Below, in pieces: positions 1-7,601 of a stretch of DNA of 35,112 nt. The DNA is from a virus, in the IMG/VR virus record IMGVR_UViG_3300048927_000181, positions 1 through 35,112 of that record. One strand, written 5' to 3'. Position numbers and translations under genes: made by a program. Position 1 is the first letter of the stretch. Every line of letters starts with the position of its first letter. The notes beneath the pieces are model-generated. The model had not been told where the DNA came from. It searched no databases and saw only the letters and a program-made list of their open reading frames with translations.

Positions 1-153
1 GCTTCCCAACCCCTAAAGAGGGAGCTGGTTGAGCGAACACTTGATCTTGTGGCATCCGAGCCGGACTTATTTCTCCATCCGAACATTGAGGATAAACTTT
101 TTGCGGTGCTCCATGAGGTCGCTAGGCGGGAGCTAGGCGGGCCAACAAGCTAA
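1..153 (+). CDS. C-terminal end of an unidentified protein
   Basis: An open frame runs from the first base of the window to TAA at 151-153, giving the last 50 residues of a protein that starts outside the window. The fragment is charged and looks alpha-helical (ELVERTLDLVASEPD, then KLFAVLHEVARREL), without a recognisable motif. It is followed 87 bases later by a rho-independent terminator, which supports plus-strand transcription. It could be a host gene at the phage junction or a phage gene. No function can be given. Confidence 0.4.
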   Translation, partial: ASQPLKRELVERTLDLVASEPDLFLHPNIEDKLFAVLHEVARRELGGPTS

Positions 154-239
154 GTTTGGACTGGGAACTTTTCTCAAGTAGAATAGTTGAGCAAGCGGAC
201 GCATTTCCCCCTCGTCCGTTTTAATCAGCGCAATTTAGA

Positions 240-268
240 AAACCCTCCAAAAGGAGGGTTTCTTTTTG
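240..268 (+). terminator. Rho-independent terminator
   Basis: Perfect 9-bp stem (240-248 with 253-261, arm AAACCCTCC) with an AAAA loop, followed by CTTTTTG. It would end the transcript of the partial plus-strand gene at the window start. Confidence 0.75.
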
Positions 269-352
269 CCTTCTGTCAAAAACTGGAACCGGGGAAATCC
301 CTACTGCGTTCTTATCGTCGCAAAACCAGCCATCAGTGTTTTTGGAGGGTGT

Positions 353-544
353 ATGAAGACGAACAAGGTGGAATACGAGGAGCTTGTCGACGCCGACGAG
401 CTGGATCTGCTAACCGACCTGCTCATTCTCTGGTGCGAGAGAAATGGTCGTAATCCAGAGGATCTTCTGCCGAAGTGCGGTATTATTCTCCAACGATATC
501 GCAGTGGTGAATGCAACGCTGATAAGTTGTTCGCCGGGCTTTAA
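353..544 (+). CDS. Small acidic protein of unknown function (63 aa)
   Basis: The frame is open further upstream, but ATG at 353 is chosen because GGAGGG at 344-349 lies just before it. The product is acidic and mostly helical (ELVDADELDLLTDLLILW), with two cysteines and no signal peptide or membrane segment. It lies between two rho-independent terminators and faces the minus-strand phage late operon, so it forms its own unit. It may be an orphan gene at the phage end, such as a late moron, or a host gene. I do not recognise the family. Confidence 0.5.
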   Translation: MKTNKVEYEELVDADELDLLTDLLILWCERNGRNPEDLLPKCGIILQRYRSGECNADKLFAGL

Positions 545-566
545 TAACGCGTTGGCGACGCAATTT

Positions 567-600
567 AAAAAGCCGCCCGGATCGCGCCGAGCGGCTTTTT
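567..600. terminator. Bidirectional terminator at the end of the late operon
   Basis: Ten-base stem AAAAAGCCGC / GCGGCTTTTT (567-576 with 591-600) and a 14-base loop. T-runs occur on both strands, so it can stop the plus-strand gene at 353 and the minus-strand tail/lysis operon that converges on it. Confidence 0.8.
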
Positions 601-638
601 ACTTTGACCCCACCATTTGATGATGGGGCGGTGGTGGC

Positions 639-2534
639 TTAAGCTGCTGCAGGATCGAAGCCCAACAACGCTGGCAATACAGGCCGCAATGCTGCCGCTG
701 CTGCTACCTGCTTCGCAAGTGCCGCGTGTGTGCCATCTGGGGTGAAGTAGCTTGTCACCGCGTCTCCCACCGCATTGCTCGAACTGGTTGTTGGCGTAGC
801 GGTATTCAGATTAACGGTGTACGGTCCCGAACCACTCACGCTATCGATAACCATCCCGAAGTTGCTGCCGGTACTTTGAATGCGCAGCGTGTCGCCAACT
901 GCTGGTGGCGACGCGGCAGCGATTGAGATCGATGTTGCGCCAGACGCGAAGGTCGCCGAAAGCGTGCCGCCAGCCCATCCAGTTACAGGCCATTTACCGT
1001 CAGCCGTCCCACCCACAGCAGCATATGCATCAAATGCTGCATCAGGGTCTCCATTCGCAGGCACAAAAGGCATACCTGCGTAGTCATTACGCCGCATCAG
1101 CCAGTCATTGACCGTACCTTGTGTACCAGGCACCGCGTCATCCGACTGCACGAACGACTGATTTGCTGTCGTTTGAAAGTTGTCCGTGCTGGTGGTGTGC
1201 GGGAAGAGCGTTACTCGAACCAATCGTTTCAAACCGTTGGTTTTCGTCATGAGAGATCTCATGAACGTGCCGTGCGATTGTATCTTTCCTATAAGCGTTG
1301 CCGCTCCGCTATTGCCTCGGTCATTGTTTCCGTGATTGGTCAGAACAGCATCGGCATATGGATGGTATCTGCGCCGAACATTGTAGTTCGCAGGATTGTT
1401 GATCATGTCGCCCATCCCCGAACCCGGAATAGACACGTTGAAAAAGGGATATCCTGCCGCCAGCAGCGCACGCGCACCAAATGCGACAGTGCCGCGCAAT
1501 CCAATTCGGTCCGCATTTTCTGCAATGATGCTATCGCCATCGATCACAACGGTTTTAACACCAGCTGGCGCCTTAACCCTCACGCCAATAGGCCCAGCGA
1601 TGGCAGCAATAGACAGAGCGCCACTAGTCCAGTTGAGCGTATTCACGTTTTCGTTCTGAGCGGATGAAGACCTTATGGCATCCCCGATGGCAGACACAGC
1701 TCTGGTGAAAATAGGCCGCTGGCTTGCATTGGCTCGGAAATCTTCCGTGTGAATGAAATAACCACCGACAGGGAGCGTCAGAGCATCATTCGGATCGCTA
1801 CTGAATACATAGTTAGCTGGCACTGTGATCGAGAAGCCGTCACTTGAAACAGACCCGCCAGCCGCTACGAACGCGGCATCATTCAACATTTCGAAGAATG
1901 TCAGTTTCGTTAGCGTTGCACCTGTCTGGTTGAGGCCGGATCCGACGATATTGGTAACGATAGCCGCCCGATACGTAGCAACGCCGACGAGGCTCCCAGA
2001 AGGGTTTTCCGGATTTGACCCGCCACCGTTTGAGGCGTAGCCATTCCAAAAATCGACACCAAGCAAGGTCGCGTTTGGCACGACATTGTCATGATAAGTT
2101 CTGGCACAGACGTACGTCGTTGATGCCGCGACGCTGCTTTGTAGTGTATTGATGCGGGCGCGGGATGATCCAGATGAAACGTTAATCGCTGGAGCACCCT
2201 CGATGACAACATCCATTGCGAGTGTGCGACCGGCACTCGTGGTCAGCGTTGCCGCGATTGTTCCAGCGGCGATGGCTGACAAGCCAACGAGCAAGTTTCT
2301 ACGTGTACCGTCCAAAGCAAGCCTTCCATCATTCGGGACAACGGTAGAGATTTCTTCTCCCGTTGCCAGACCTGTAATGGCTGCGATTAATGTCCCAGGT
2401 GTGGCGCTGGAGGATATTGTGGCGGTGGTTGGGCCGAGGGGCAGCGCCCCACCGCCCTGCACTACGTAGCCACCCAAAGAAATAAGGGACGTCATAGACG
2501 TCCCCATTTTCAACCTTGTTTGAAGGCCTGCCAT
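639..2534 (-). CDS. Tail-associated SGNH (GDSL-like) hydrolase, large
   Basis: The start is ATG at 2534, which overlaps the stop of the upstream gene as TAATG; the frame is open five codons further up. The 631-residue product has a Gly/Ala/Ser/Thr-rich N-terminal half of about 330 residues, likely a beta-rich virion-attachment or stalk region. An SGNH hydrolase domain fills the C-terminal half: GDS with the nucleophile at about S335, HGNND at about N404, and a final DGTH at about D600/H603. SGNH enzymes are esterases or deacetylases, often of surface polysaccharides. It is the last gene of the late operon, after the lysis cassette. I infer a virion protein that modifies host capsule, lipopolysaccharide or exopolysaccharide; the substrate is unknown. 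A second SGNH gene lies at 4996-5994. Confidence 0.8.
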   Translation of the reverse strand: MAGLQTRLKMGTSMTSLISLGGYVVQGGGALPLGPTTATISSSATPGTLIAAITGLATGEEISTVVPNDGRLALDGTRRNLLVGLSAIAAGTIAATLTTSAGRTLAMDVVIEGAPAINVSSGSSRARINTLQSSVAASTTYVCARTYHDNVVPNATLLGVDFWNGYASNGGGSNPENPSGSLVGVATYRAAIVTNIVGSGLNQTGATLTKLTFFEMLNDAAFVAAGGSVSSDGFSITVPANYVFSSDPNDALTLPVGGYFIHTEDFRANASQRPIFTRAVSAIGDAIRSSSAQNENVNTLNWTSGALSIAAIAGPIGVRVKAPAGVKTVVIDGDSIIAENADRIGLRGTVAFGARALLAAGYPFFNVSIPGSGMGDMINNPANYNVRRRYHPYADAVLTNHGNNDRGNSGAATLIGKIQSHGTFMRSLMTKTNGLKRLVRVTLFPHTTSTDNFQTTANQSFVQSDDAVPGTQGTVNDWLMRRNDYAGMPFVPANGDPDAAFDAYAAVGGTADGKWPVTGWAGGTLSATFASGATSISIAAASPPAVGDTLRIQSTGSNFGMVIDSVSGSGPYTVNLNTATPTTSSSNAVGDAVTSYFTPDGTHAALAKQVAAAAALRPVLPALLGFDPAAA

Positions 2535-2848
2535 TACGCGGCCTGCCACATGAATGCATCGCCGGCATCTGGATAGACATCGATGTCAGTGTTGGCTGGG
2601 ATGGCGACACGAACGGCGCCCGCAGAGTTCGGTGCCCGTCCATAGGACAGCCAAGAGTCGGCAGAAGCACGAACGCGGAATACCGCCTGCCCTGCGCCGT
2701 CGCTGATTGGCGGCGCGACGTTGGTAGATACTACGCCAGTCAACGGTGCTTCCTGCCAGACGAGTTTGCCAAGAAGGGACTGGGATTTATCGCGTGCGAC
2801 GAGCGAGCCTGCATATGCGGCGGTAACTGTGAAGGCTGGAAAAGCCAT
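2534..2848 (-). CDS. Small virion-associated protein, unknown (104 aa)
   Basis: It starts at ATG 2848 with GGAG about nine bases upstream and ends in a TAATG overlap with the large SGNH hydrolase gene. The two are therefore translationally coupled and probably act together. The sequence is soluble, rich in Ala, Val and Ser, and looks beta-stranded (AVFRVRASADSWLSYG, then DIDVYPDAGDAFMW). There is no signal peptide or transmembrane segment. A plausible role is a small tail or head fibre, or an adaptor that carries the hydrolase. That is inference from position only. Confidence 0.6.
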   Translation of the reverse strand: MAFPAFTVTAAYAGSLVARDKSQSLLGKLVWQEAPLTGVVSTNVAPPISDGAGQAVFRVRASADSWLSYGRAPNSAGAVRVAIPANTDIDVYPDAGDAFMWQAA

Positions 2849-2872
2849 GGGAATACTCCGGGAATTTTAGGG

Positions 2873-3217
2873 TTAGTTTGCGCGGGTGGCCCGAGCCTTG
2901 GGCTGGCCTTCAACGACGCGGTCGATGCGGAGCGTCATGGCATCAACAGCGCTCTTTACGCCGCTGATTGCTTCCATGATTTGCTCGGTCTGTTCGCGAA
3001 GTCCGGACTTTGAGACATAGGTTTCTGCTACGTGCAGTCGGTGGGCCGCTAGCTCTTCTCTAGCGAGAGATGCCATGGCAACTGCCGATGCAGCAGCGCC
3101 TGCCGCCTCTGTCTTTGCTGCGCCAATCTTTGCGTCAATGTATTTCCACAGACCGAAGAAGAACCCGAACAGCATCACAAAGAAGCCGACGGCGCCCATG
3201 ATTTCGGCGCCGGTCAT
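2873..3217 (-). CDS. Small membrane protein with coiled-coil tail, lysis cassette
   Basis: ATG at 3217 overlaps the o-spanin stop (ATGA), so it belongs to the lysis operon. The 114-residue product has one strongly hydrophobic segment at about residues 8-26 (GAVGFFVMLFGFFFGLW). A long Ala- and Glu-rich helix likely to form a coiled coil follows (about 30-100). It has no lipobox. Proteins of this shape are frequent in rhizobial phage lysis regions. It may be a second holin, an antiholin, or a membrane anchor for the downstream tail proteins; the sequence does not decide between them. Confidence 0.65.
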   Translation of the reverse strand: MTGAEIMGAVGFFVMLFGFFFGLWKYIDAKIGAAKTEAAGAAASAVAMASLAREELAAHRLHVAETYVSKSGLREQTEQIMEAISGVKSAVDAMTLRIDRVVEGQPKARATRAN

Positions 3218-3513
3218 TTCGTGCCTCGCAGAGCGTTGTCGCGTTGTTCGTAGTAATCACGCAACGCCAGGTGCTTCCGTAAGCAGGACACCAGCCGCTC
3301 GCGGTCGGTGATCCAGAGCTTTTCGAGACGCGCCTGCGGCAGTGTCCCATTGCCCAGATCAACCGGGCTTTTGCATTGCTCCAGCAGAACGCTGTCTGGC
3401 CTCGTTAGGTGCGGCGGTGGAGGAACCGCGATTTTATCGGATCTTGTTAATGCGCTGCACGCTGGGAGCACCAAGCACAACGCGACCAGCATTAGGATCT
3501 TGGTCAGCTTCAC
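3214..3513 (-). CDS. o-spanin (Rz1-like outer-membrane lipoprotein)
   Basis: The start is GTG at 3513, chosen because AGGAG lies about eight bases upstream and the resulting 99-residue protein begins with a proper lipoprotein signal peptide. A charged start (VKLTK) is followed by a hydrophobic stretch and the lipobox LPAC, with the lipidated cysteine at residue 19. The mature part is proline-rich at first (AVPPPPH), as in Rz1 proteins. The gene begins inside the i-spanin gene in another frame, the classic embedded Rz/Rz1 arrangement. The pair spans the periplasm and disrupts the outer membrane at the end of lysis. Its stop overlaps the next gene as ATGA. Confidence 0.85.
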   Translation of the reverse strand: MKLTKILMLVALCLVLPACSALTRSDKIAVPPPPHLTRPDSVLLEQCKSPVDLGNGTLPQARLEKLWITDRERLVSCLRKHLALRDYYEQRDNALRGTK

Positions 3514-3802
3514 GCCCCAGCTCCTCGATTTGAGATTGAAGTAGTTCGTTTTCGGCCTGCATCTCCGCGATGCGTTGTGCCTCGCGTACCTTCGCGGCAT
3601 TGTTGGCGGCGTCTTGCCGCTCAACTTCGGCGTTGCGGGCTTCTGTTGCTGCCCTTTTCAGTTCGGCGATCTCTGCGTCCTTCACAAGGACGGCATCGTC
3701 AAAGCCGCTGTTGTAGACGTGCGTATGTACGGCCCACAGAAGCAGCACGGCGGCGATGACTGCGTAAATGTAAAAGGCTGGCTTGCTGAGGAAGATGCTC
3801 AT
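3434..3802 (-). CDS. i-spanin (Rz-like inner-membrane protein)
   Basis: The 122-residue product has an N-terminal transmembrane segment (about residues 9-26, YIYAVIAAVLLLWAV). A long Glu/Ala/Arg-rich periplasmic coiled coil follows (about 38-100), the typical form of an Rz i-spanin. ATG at 3802 overlaps the endolysin stop (ATGA). The o-spanin gene starts within it in another frame. With the o-spanin it would form the complex that fuses inner and outer membranes after the cell wall is cut. The assignment rests on topology and the embedded partner, since Rz proteins share little sequence. Confidence 0.85.
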   Translation of the reverse strand: MSIFLSKPAFYIYAVIAAVLLLWAVHTHVYNSGFDDAVLVKDAEIAELKRAATEARNAEVERQDAANNAAKVREAQRIAEMQAENELLQSQIEELGREADQDPNAGRVVLGAPSVQRINKIR

Positions 3803-4410
3803 TGCTGACCACCCTTGAGGCCGGACACGCAGATCTCGGCCTCGCCCTTTCGCTGCGCGTCGCCCATTTCACGCCTTTTCACCAAGCCCTGCACCACTTG
3901 GCCGCCTGCCTTGTTCCACGCCGTCTGGGCTTCGCAGCCCTTCCAGTGCTGGCCTTGGCGGTGGAGGCTTGCCGCCCTGCTGCCGACCATGCCAGCTACC
4001 CCGAAGTTATACGCGCCTGACAGCATTGCAGCCTGCACGCCAACGGGGAACGTCGTGTATCCGGGTATTTGGCGAACAAGCGGCAAGTAATAGTCGTTGT
4101 AGATCTGCTCGCGGGTCATTTCCTCGCACTGAGCGCGGGTGAAGCGCATGTTCGGCCTGACAGGCTTGCCGTTGATCCGAGTAATGCCAGCGCAGATATC
4201 GTAGATCTTGGCGAACCGGTCCCAGTGGGATGTCAGCACCATGCCTTCCCAAGGAAGGATTAGCGCGTCTGTGGCGAGAATGACGGCCGGTGGTAGCACG
4301 TGCTCGCTGGTGTCCTTGTAGGACTGCCAGCCGCCAGCTGCCGCAGCGATTAAAGCGGCTGCAATAGCCGCCTTCCCGCGCTTCGTCGCGACGATTTTAT
4401 TGATTGGCAT
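3799..4410 (-). CDS. Endolysin, GH24 lysozyme with N-terminal signal-anchor
   Basis: ATG at 4410 is preferred over the upstream ATG because AAAGGAGGG lies just before it. The 203-residue muramidase carries the GH24 catalytic pattern Glu55 (LPWEG), Asp64 (HWDR) and Thr77 (CAGIT). The usual GHT is here GIT. The N-terminus is basic, then weakly hydrophobic and rich in Ala and Gly (about residues 12-28), like the signal-anchor-release (SAR) segments of P21 and P1 lysozymes. It would then be exported by the host Sec system and wait tethered in the membrane. It overlaps the holin stop by 14 bases and leads into the spanin genes. Confidence 0.88.
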   Translation of the reverse strand: MPINKIVATKRGKAAIAAALIAAAAGGWQSYKDTSEHVLPPAVILATDALILPWEGMVLTSHWDRFAKIYDICAGITRINGKPVRPNMRFTRAQCEEMTREQIYNDYYLPLVRQIPGYTTFPVGVQAAMLSGAYNFGVAGMVGSRAASLHRQGQHWKGCEAQTAWNKAGGQVVQGLVKRREMGDAQRKGEAEICVSGLKGGQQ

Positions 4411-4660
4411 CACTGCCCTCCTTTTGAGCAAGGAAGCGCGCCACGAATGCCCCTGTGGTCACGGCAAGCGTGAGCCAAGCAAACAGCCCCGGCGGAACCG
4501 GTAGCGCGATAAATGGAAGCATTGCCTCGACGCCGGTCAGTACCGCGGCGAGCACAATGAGGCGGACAGACCAGGCGCGTTTCAGCACCTGCCGCCAGTT
4601 GTGGATGAGCATTCCACGCACGAATGCGATCACCGCATGTAACCATGCGAATGCTTTCAT
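4397..4660 (-). CDS. Holin (small multi-pass membrane protein)
   Basis: The start is ATG 4660, with AGGA about eight bases upstream; the longer frame adds an unlikely hydrophilic leader. The product of 87 residues has two or three hydrophobic segments: about 32-48 (LIVLAAVLTGVEAMLPFI), 53-75, and possibly a weak one at 3-17. It resembles small membrane proteins next to endolysins in alphaproteobacterial phages. It is the first gene of the lysis cassette and overlaps the endolysin gene. If the endolysin has a true SAR anchor, this could be a pinholin that only depolarises the membrane. The holin call rests on topology and position. Confidence 0.7.
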   Translation of the reverse strand: MKAFAWLHAVIAFVRGMLIHNWRQVLKRAWSVRLIVLAAVLTGVEAMLPFIALPVPPGLFAWLTLAVTTGAFVARFLAQKEGSDANQ

Positions 4661-4753
4661 AGTGATGTCCTGATTGTTGGATTTACGTTTGCAGCGCGCC
4701 AAAACTCCCGCTATCAAACTGGAAAAACCGCTCTATATCCAAGGTCGTGAAAT

Positions 4754-4999
4754 ATGAGTTTTTCAGGTCTAACTAGCGACGAATACCTTGCTATCGCCGA
4801 GAATGAGCTGCGCCGCCAAAGAGCCGCCGTTGCTCTAGCTCGCAAGGCGTTACAACAAGCTAGAGACGACGGTTGGAGTGGAGCAAATCAAGCAATAGCC
4901 GACATGAACATTGCTCTCTACGGCGAGCCTAAGAGCCACGGCATTCAGACAGTTGTTACGTGGCTGCGCAACACGCTGGCAAAGAACAAGTCTTCTTAA
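4754..4999 (+). CDS. Small plus-strand protein of unknown function (81 aa)
   Basis: This frame is opposite in direction to the surrounding late operon and fills the gap between the holin and the second SGNH hydrolase, overlapping the latter's end by four bases. The product is soluble and helical, rich in Ala, Arg and Glu (ENELRRQRAAVALARKALQQ), without signal peptide or membrane segment. No strong Shine-Dalgarno is visible; a weak promoter-like pair, TTGCAG at 4689 and TATCAA at 4712, lies upstream. It has the layout of a moron expressed in the lysogen. I do not recognise the family. Confidence 0.6.
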   Translation: MSFSGLTSDEYLAIAENELRRQRAAVALARKALQQARDDGWSGANQAIADMNIALYGEPKSHGIQTVVTWLRNTLAKNKSS

Positions 5000-5994
5000 G
5001 CAGCTGCTGTCAATCTTGACCCAATCCTGTAAGACCTTTGGTAAGGCACAAACGGCGTCACGGGGACAAGATACTTGATTACCGAAGCCGCTATCTTTGC
5101 GTGCCCTGCCGCGTTGATGTGCAAGCCATCAGTAAACAGATCGCTTGAGTTTATCTCAGATGCGATATCAACGAGAACGACATTACGGCCATCTGCGACA
5201 AACTCAGAAGCAAGATCACTAAGGGCTTGATTATACCCTGTACGCCACGCTGGGTCGCCGGTTCTGGTTGGGATATTGAGCAGGAATATCTGGGGATTTT
5301 GCTCCTGGTCACTCCCTGCGATACTCTCCAAAAGCGTTGCCTTAGAAGCAAGTGTATTCCGGACCTCTACAGAATGCCCCCCATTTCCCAGATTAGGAAT
5401 CCGTACACACTGTGGCCCGTAAGTGCGACCGTGATAATTGGGATTACTAGTGCTGCTTCCTAAAGTAGTTGGCCCGACAGCTACACCGTTCCCCTGCCTA
5501 GTGGCTTTCAGTACACCATCGACACGTATTTCGCTCACACCTTCGCTATCGGCGCTAACCTGATTTCGGAAACCGACATACAGCGACGAACCCTGCGACG
5601 AACCTGATCCATTCCCCCCGACATCAAAGGTATATGACCCGATAGGGGCGAATGGCGACCAAGAGCCGGCCTTAGCCATCGCAGCTCCAGCTGTCCGAGC
5701 TGGGAGGGACAACCATGCAACAAGCGCACGCATATGATCTTTAAATGCCTGCCGCTTGACGGTGTTGTCACCATAAACAGTAACATCGTTGACGCCTAGC
5801 ATGACCCCGTAGATGTTCTGGTCAGTCGGAGTGTGACCTTGGGCAACGTAAGCCTGATCGGACGCTTGGCTCGATGAAATCGCATAATTCACAAGGTTCG
5901 TGCCCAGGTAGTCAGCGACCAGTTTCGCCCATATTTGCGATGATGTGACGGGGTAGCCGTTGGTAATACTATCCCCAAAGGTTATGAAGCTCAC
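4996..5994 (-). CDS. Tail-associated SGNH (GDSL-like) hydrolase, small
   Basis: The start is GTG at 5994, overlapping the tail fibre stop as GTGA, with GGAGG further upstream; the frame also opens at TTG 6012. The 332-residue product has the full SGNH set: GDS with Ser9 (ITFGDSITNGYP), GVND with Asn69, and DGLH with Asp289/His292. Between them, at about residues 110-210, lies a beta-rich insertion (FDVGGNGSGSSQGSSLYVGF). SGNH enzymes cleave ester or acetyl groups. Its coupling to the tail fibre gene suggests that it sits at the tail tip and de-esterifies the host surface polysaccharide. It is not a close copy of the larger SGNH gene. Confidence 0.85.
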   Translation of the reverse strand: MSFITFGDSITNGYPVTSSQIWAKLVADYLGTNLVNYAISSSQASDQAYVAQGHTPTDQNIYGVMLGVNDVTVYGDNTVKRQAFKDHMRALVAWLSLPARTAGAAMAKAGSWSPFAPIGSYTFDVGGNGSGSSQGSSLYVGFRNQVSADSEGVSEIRVDGVLKATRQGNGVAVGPTTLGSSTSNPNYHGRTYGPQCVRIPNLGNGGHSVEVRNTLASKATLLESIAGSDQEQNPQIFLLNIPTRTGDPAWRTGYNQALSDLASEFVADGRNVVLVDIASEINSSDLFTDGLHINAAGHAKIAASVIKYLVPVTPFVPYQRSYRIGSRLTAAA

Positions 5995-7583
5995 AGTCCC
6001 AAATCCCTCCAACCAAGTACCGTAAGAGTAGATGGTGTTGACCCCAGCGGAGCACCGGTGACGGCAAACTGAATCTGCCCGCTTAAGTCTGTCTTTTGTC
6101 TGGCAACTCGTTTACTTTGACCTGTGCCGCCGCTGTCATACATCTGCTCAACAACAACAGCTGTAGGATTTGCTCCGTCATACATCTGGAACTCAACGTT
6201 CGAATCGCCGTTACTTTTGACCATGTTCAGCTGCATAACAACTTCGCAACGCACCCCTGTCGGCACAGGCAAGGCAAGAGCAGCCTTCGCACGCGTGCTT
6301 GAACTGGAATAACTGGGAGACGGTGGGGTGGTGTAAGTGTATTCATTGCCGTCTTGGAAGACCCTGACAATGTTTGCCGACCCATCGGTAAGGATGCATC
6401 CAACCCTTGCAATGCGAGACCAACCAGCGGGAACCGTTGGGGCTGTCGGTGACAGTGACGCAAGCACATCATCCAAACCGTCTGAGTCTCTTCTGATGAT
6501 GTGGATATGATACGACTTGCTGGCGGACTTAGCACCAACATCTAGCGATCCCGCGCCATCGCCGACAGCCCAAAGAGCGTTTAGCAACTTTACCTTTTTA
6601 ACTGATGAAACTACCCACGCTCCCGCTCTCTGCGCCTTTCCAGGGTTTACCTCGAAAGCATTGTTAGGGTCGCCAGGATTATTGGCCTGTTCGTACCCCT
6701 GATAGAAGTCCAGCATGGACGCGAATGCCTCTCGCGTCCGCTGCGGCGTCATCAACGTATTCGAATTTGTATATGCCTGAGCCTGCGCTTTGGTAGCGAT
6801 AGCCGATGATGCAAGTTTCACGAAAGTGATTGAGCCATCAGCAGTCGTAGATGCGACCAAGATCAGAAGCCAATTGCCAGATCCACCTGAAACAGGGTCA
6901 TCTCCGATCGCGCTCTCTGTCTTTAACTGATACCAGTTGCCATCAGAGGCGCTGACTACCTGACCCTCAGTATACGTCGTGCCAGCAGAGTAATTGCCTT
7001 GATGGTCCAACGATGGCGCAGTTGAAGCGGGATAAATCTGACGCCATTCGTCTTCAAATCTGAAAAAAGCGGTAGCAACGGCCTCAAGGATATCTCCAGC
7101 AGCAAGCGGTCCACCATTGGCAGCCTTGATCTGCTGTGCCGGAGCCCCGTTAATAGAGATGGTAACAGTACCTGCGGAATTGCTCGCTATAGGCGACGGA
7201 AGAATGAGAAGCTGCGCATCTGCCGGGTCAATCCCTGAATCGGTGTTAGCAACGATGGCGTTGCCAGTGCCGGTGACATTGACAAGAGACGCAAGCGTAT
7301 CCGGGAAACCTCGGTCGAACACCCACTCTCCGCCATTCCAAGTGTACCAGCCGTTTCTTGATTTTACCGGGTCATTAAGCACTTCCCCTCTCGGAAACTC
7401 ACCAGCCTCTGGGGTCACCGACGTCAATGATGCTAAAGTAGCTCTCGATACTGCGGCACCACTGTTGTTCTGCATTTGAACAAGAAGCTGAACGATTTCG
7501 TGCTTGTCTGGCATATGAAAGCCAGAGGAAGGAACGCCATCCACTGAAAAATCGCGGTAAACATACTTTGGCGTAAGTGCCAT
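5991..7583 (-). CDS. Tail fibre / receptor-binding protein
   Basis: ATG at 7583 has TTGGAG about eight bases upstream. The 530-residue product follows the tip protein and precedes the SGNH hydrolase, the normal place for a tail fibre. The N-terminal part (1-100) is probably the virion attachment. A short module around residues 190-240 (YSAGTTYTEGQVVSASDGNW) resembles carbohydrate-binding repeats seen in phage fibres. The C-terminal half is rich in Ser, Thr, Gly and Ala and looks beta-structured. It should bind the host surface. Fibres diverge quickly, so this call rests on position and composition. Confidence 0.75.
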   Translation of the reverse strand: MALTPKYVYRDFSVDGVPSSGFHMPDKHEIVQLLVQMQNNSGAAVSRATLASLTSVTPEAGEFPRGEVLNDPVKSRNGWYTWNGGEWVFDRGFPDTLASLVNVTGTGNAIVANTDSGIDPADAQLLILPSPIASNSAGTVTISINGAPAQQIKAANGGPLAAGDILEAVATAFFRFEDEWRQIYPASTAPSLDHQGNYSAGTTYTEGQVVSASDGNWYQLKTESAIGDDPVSGGSGNWLLILVASTTADGSITFVKLASSAIATKAQAQAYTNSNTLMTPQRTREAFASMLDFYQGYEQANNPGDPNNAFEVNPGKAQRAGAWVVSSVKKVKLLNALWAVGDGAGSLDVGAKSASKSYHIHIIRRDSDGLDDVLASLSPTAPTVPAGWSRIARVGCILTDGSANIVRVFQDGNEYTYTTPPSPSYSSSSTRAKAALALPVPTGVRCEVVMQLNMVKSNGDSNVEFQMYDGANPTAVVVEQMYDSGGTGQSKRVARQKTDLSGQIQFAVTGAPLGSTPSTLTVLGWRDLGL

Positions 7584-7601
7584 GGGTAAACTCCAATAGA
7601 A

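Noticed and set aside
1119-1667. 182-codon plus-strand frame opposite the large SGNH gene
   Set aside because: Rich in Arg, His and Cys, a shadow of the real minus-strand gene with its intact catalytic motifs.
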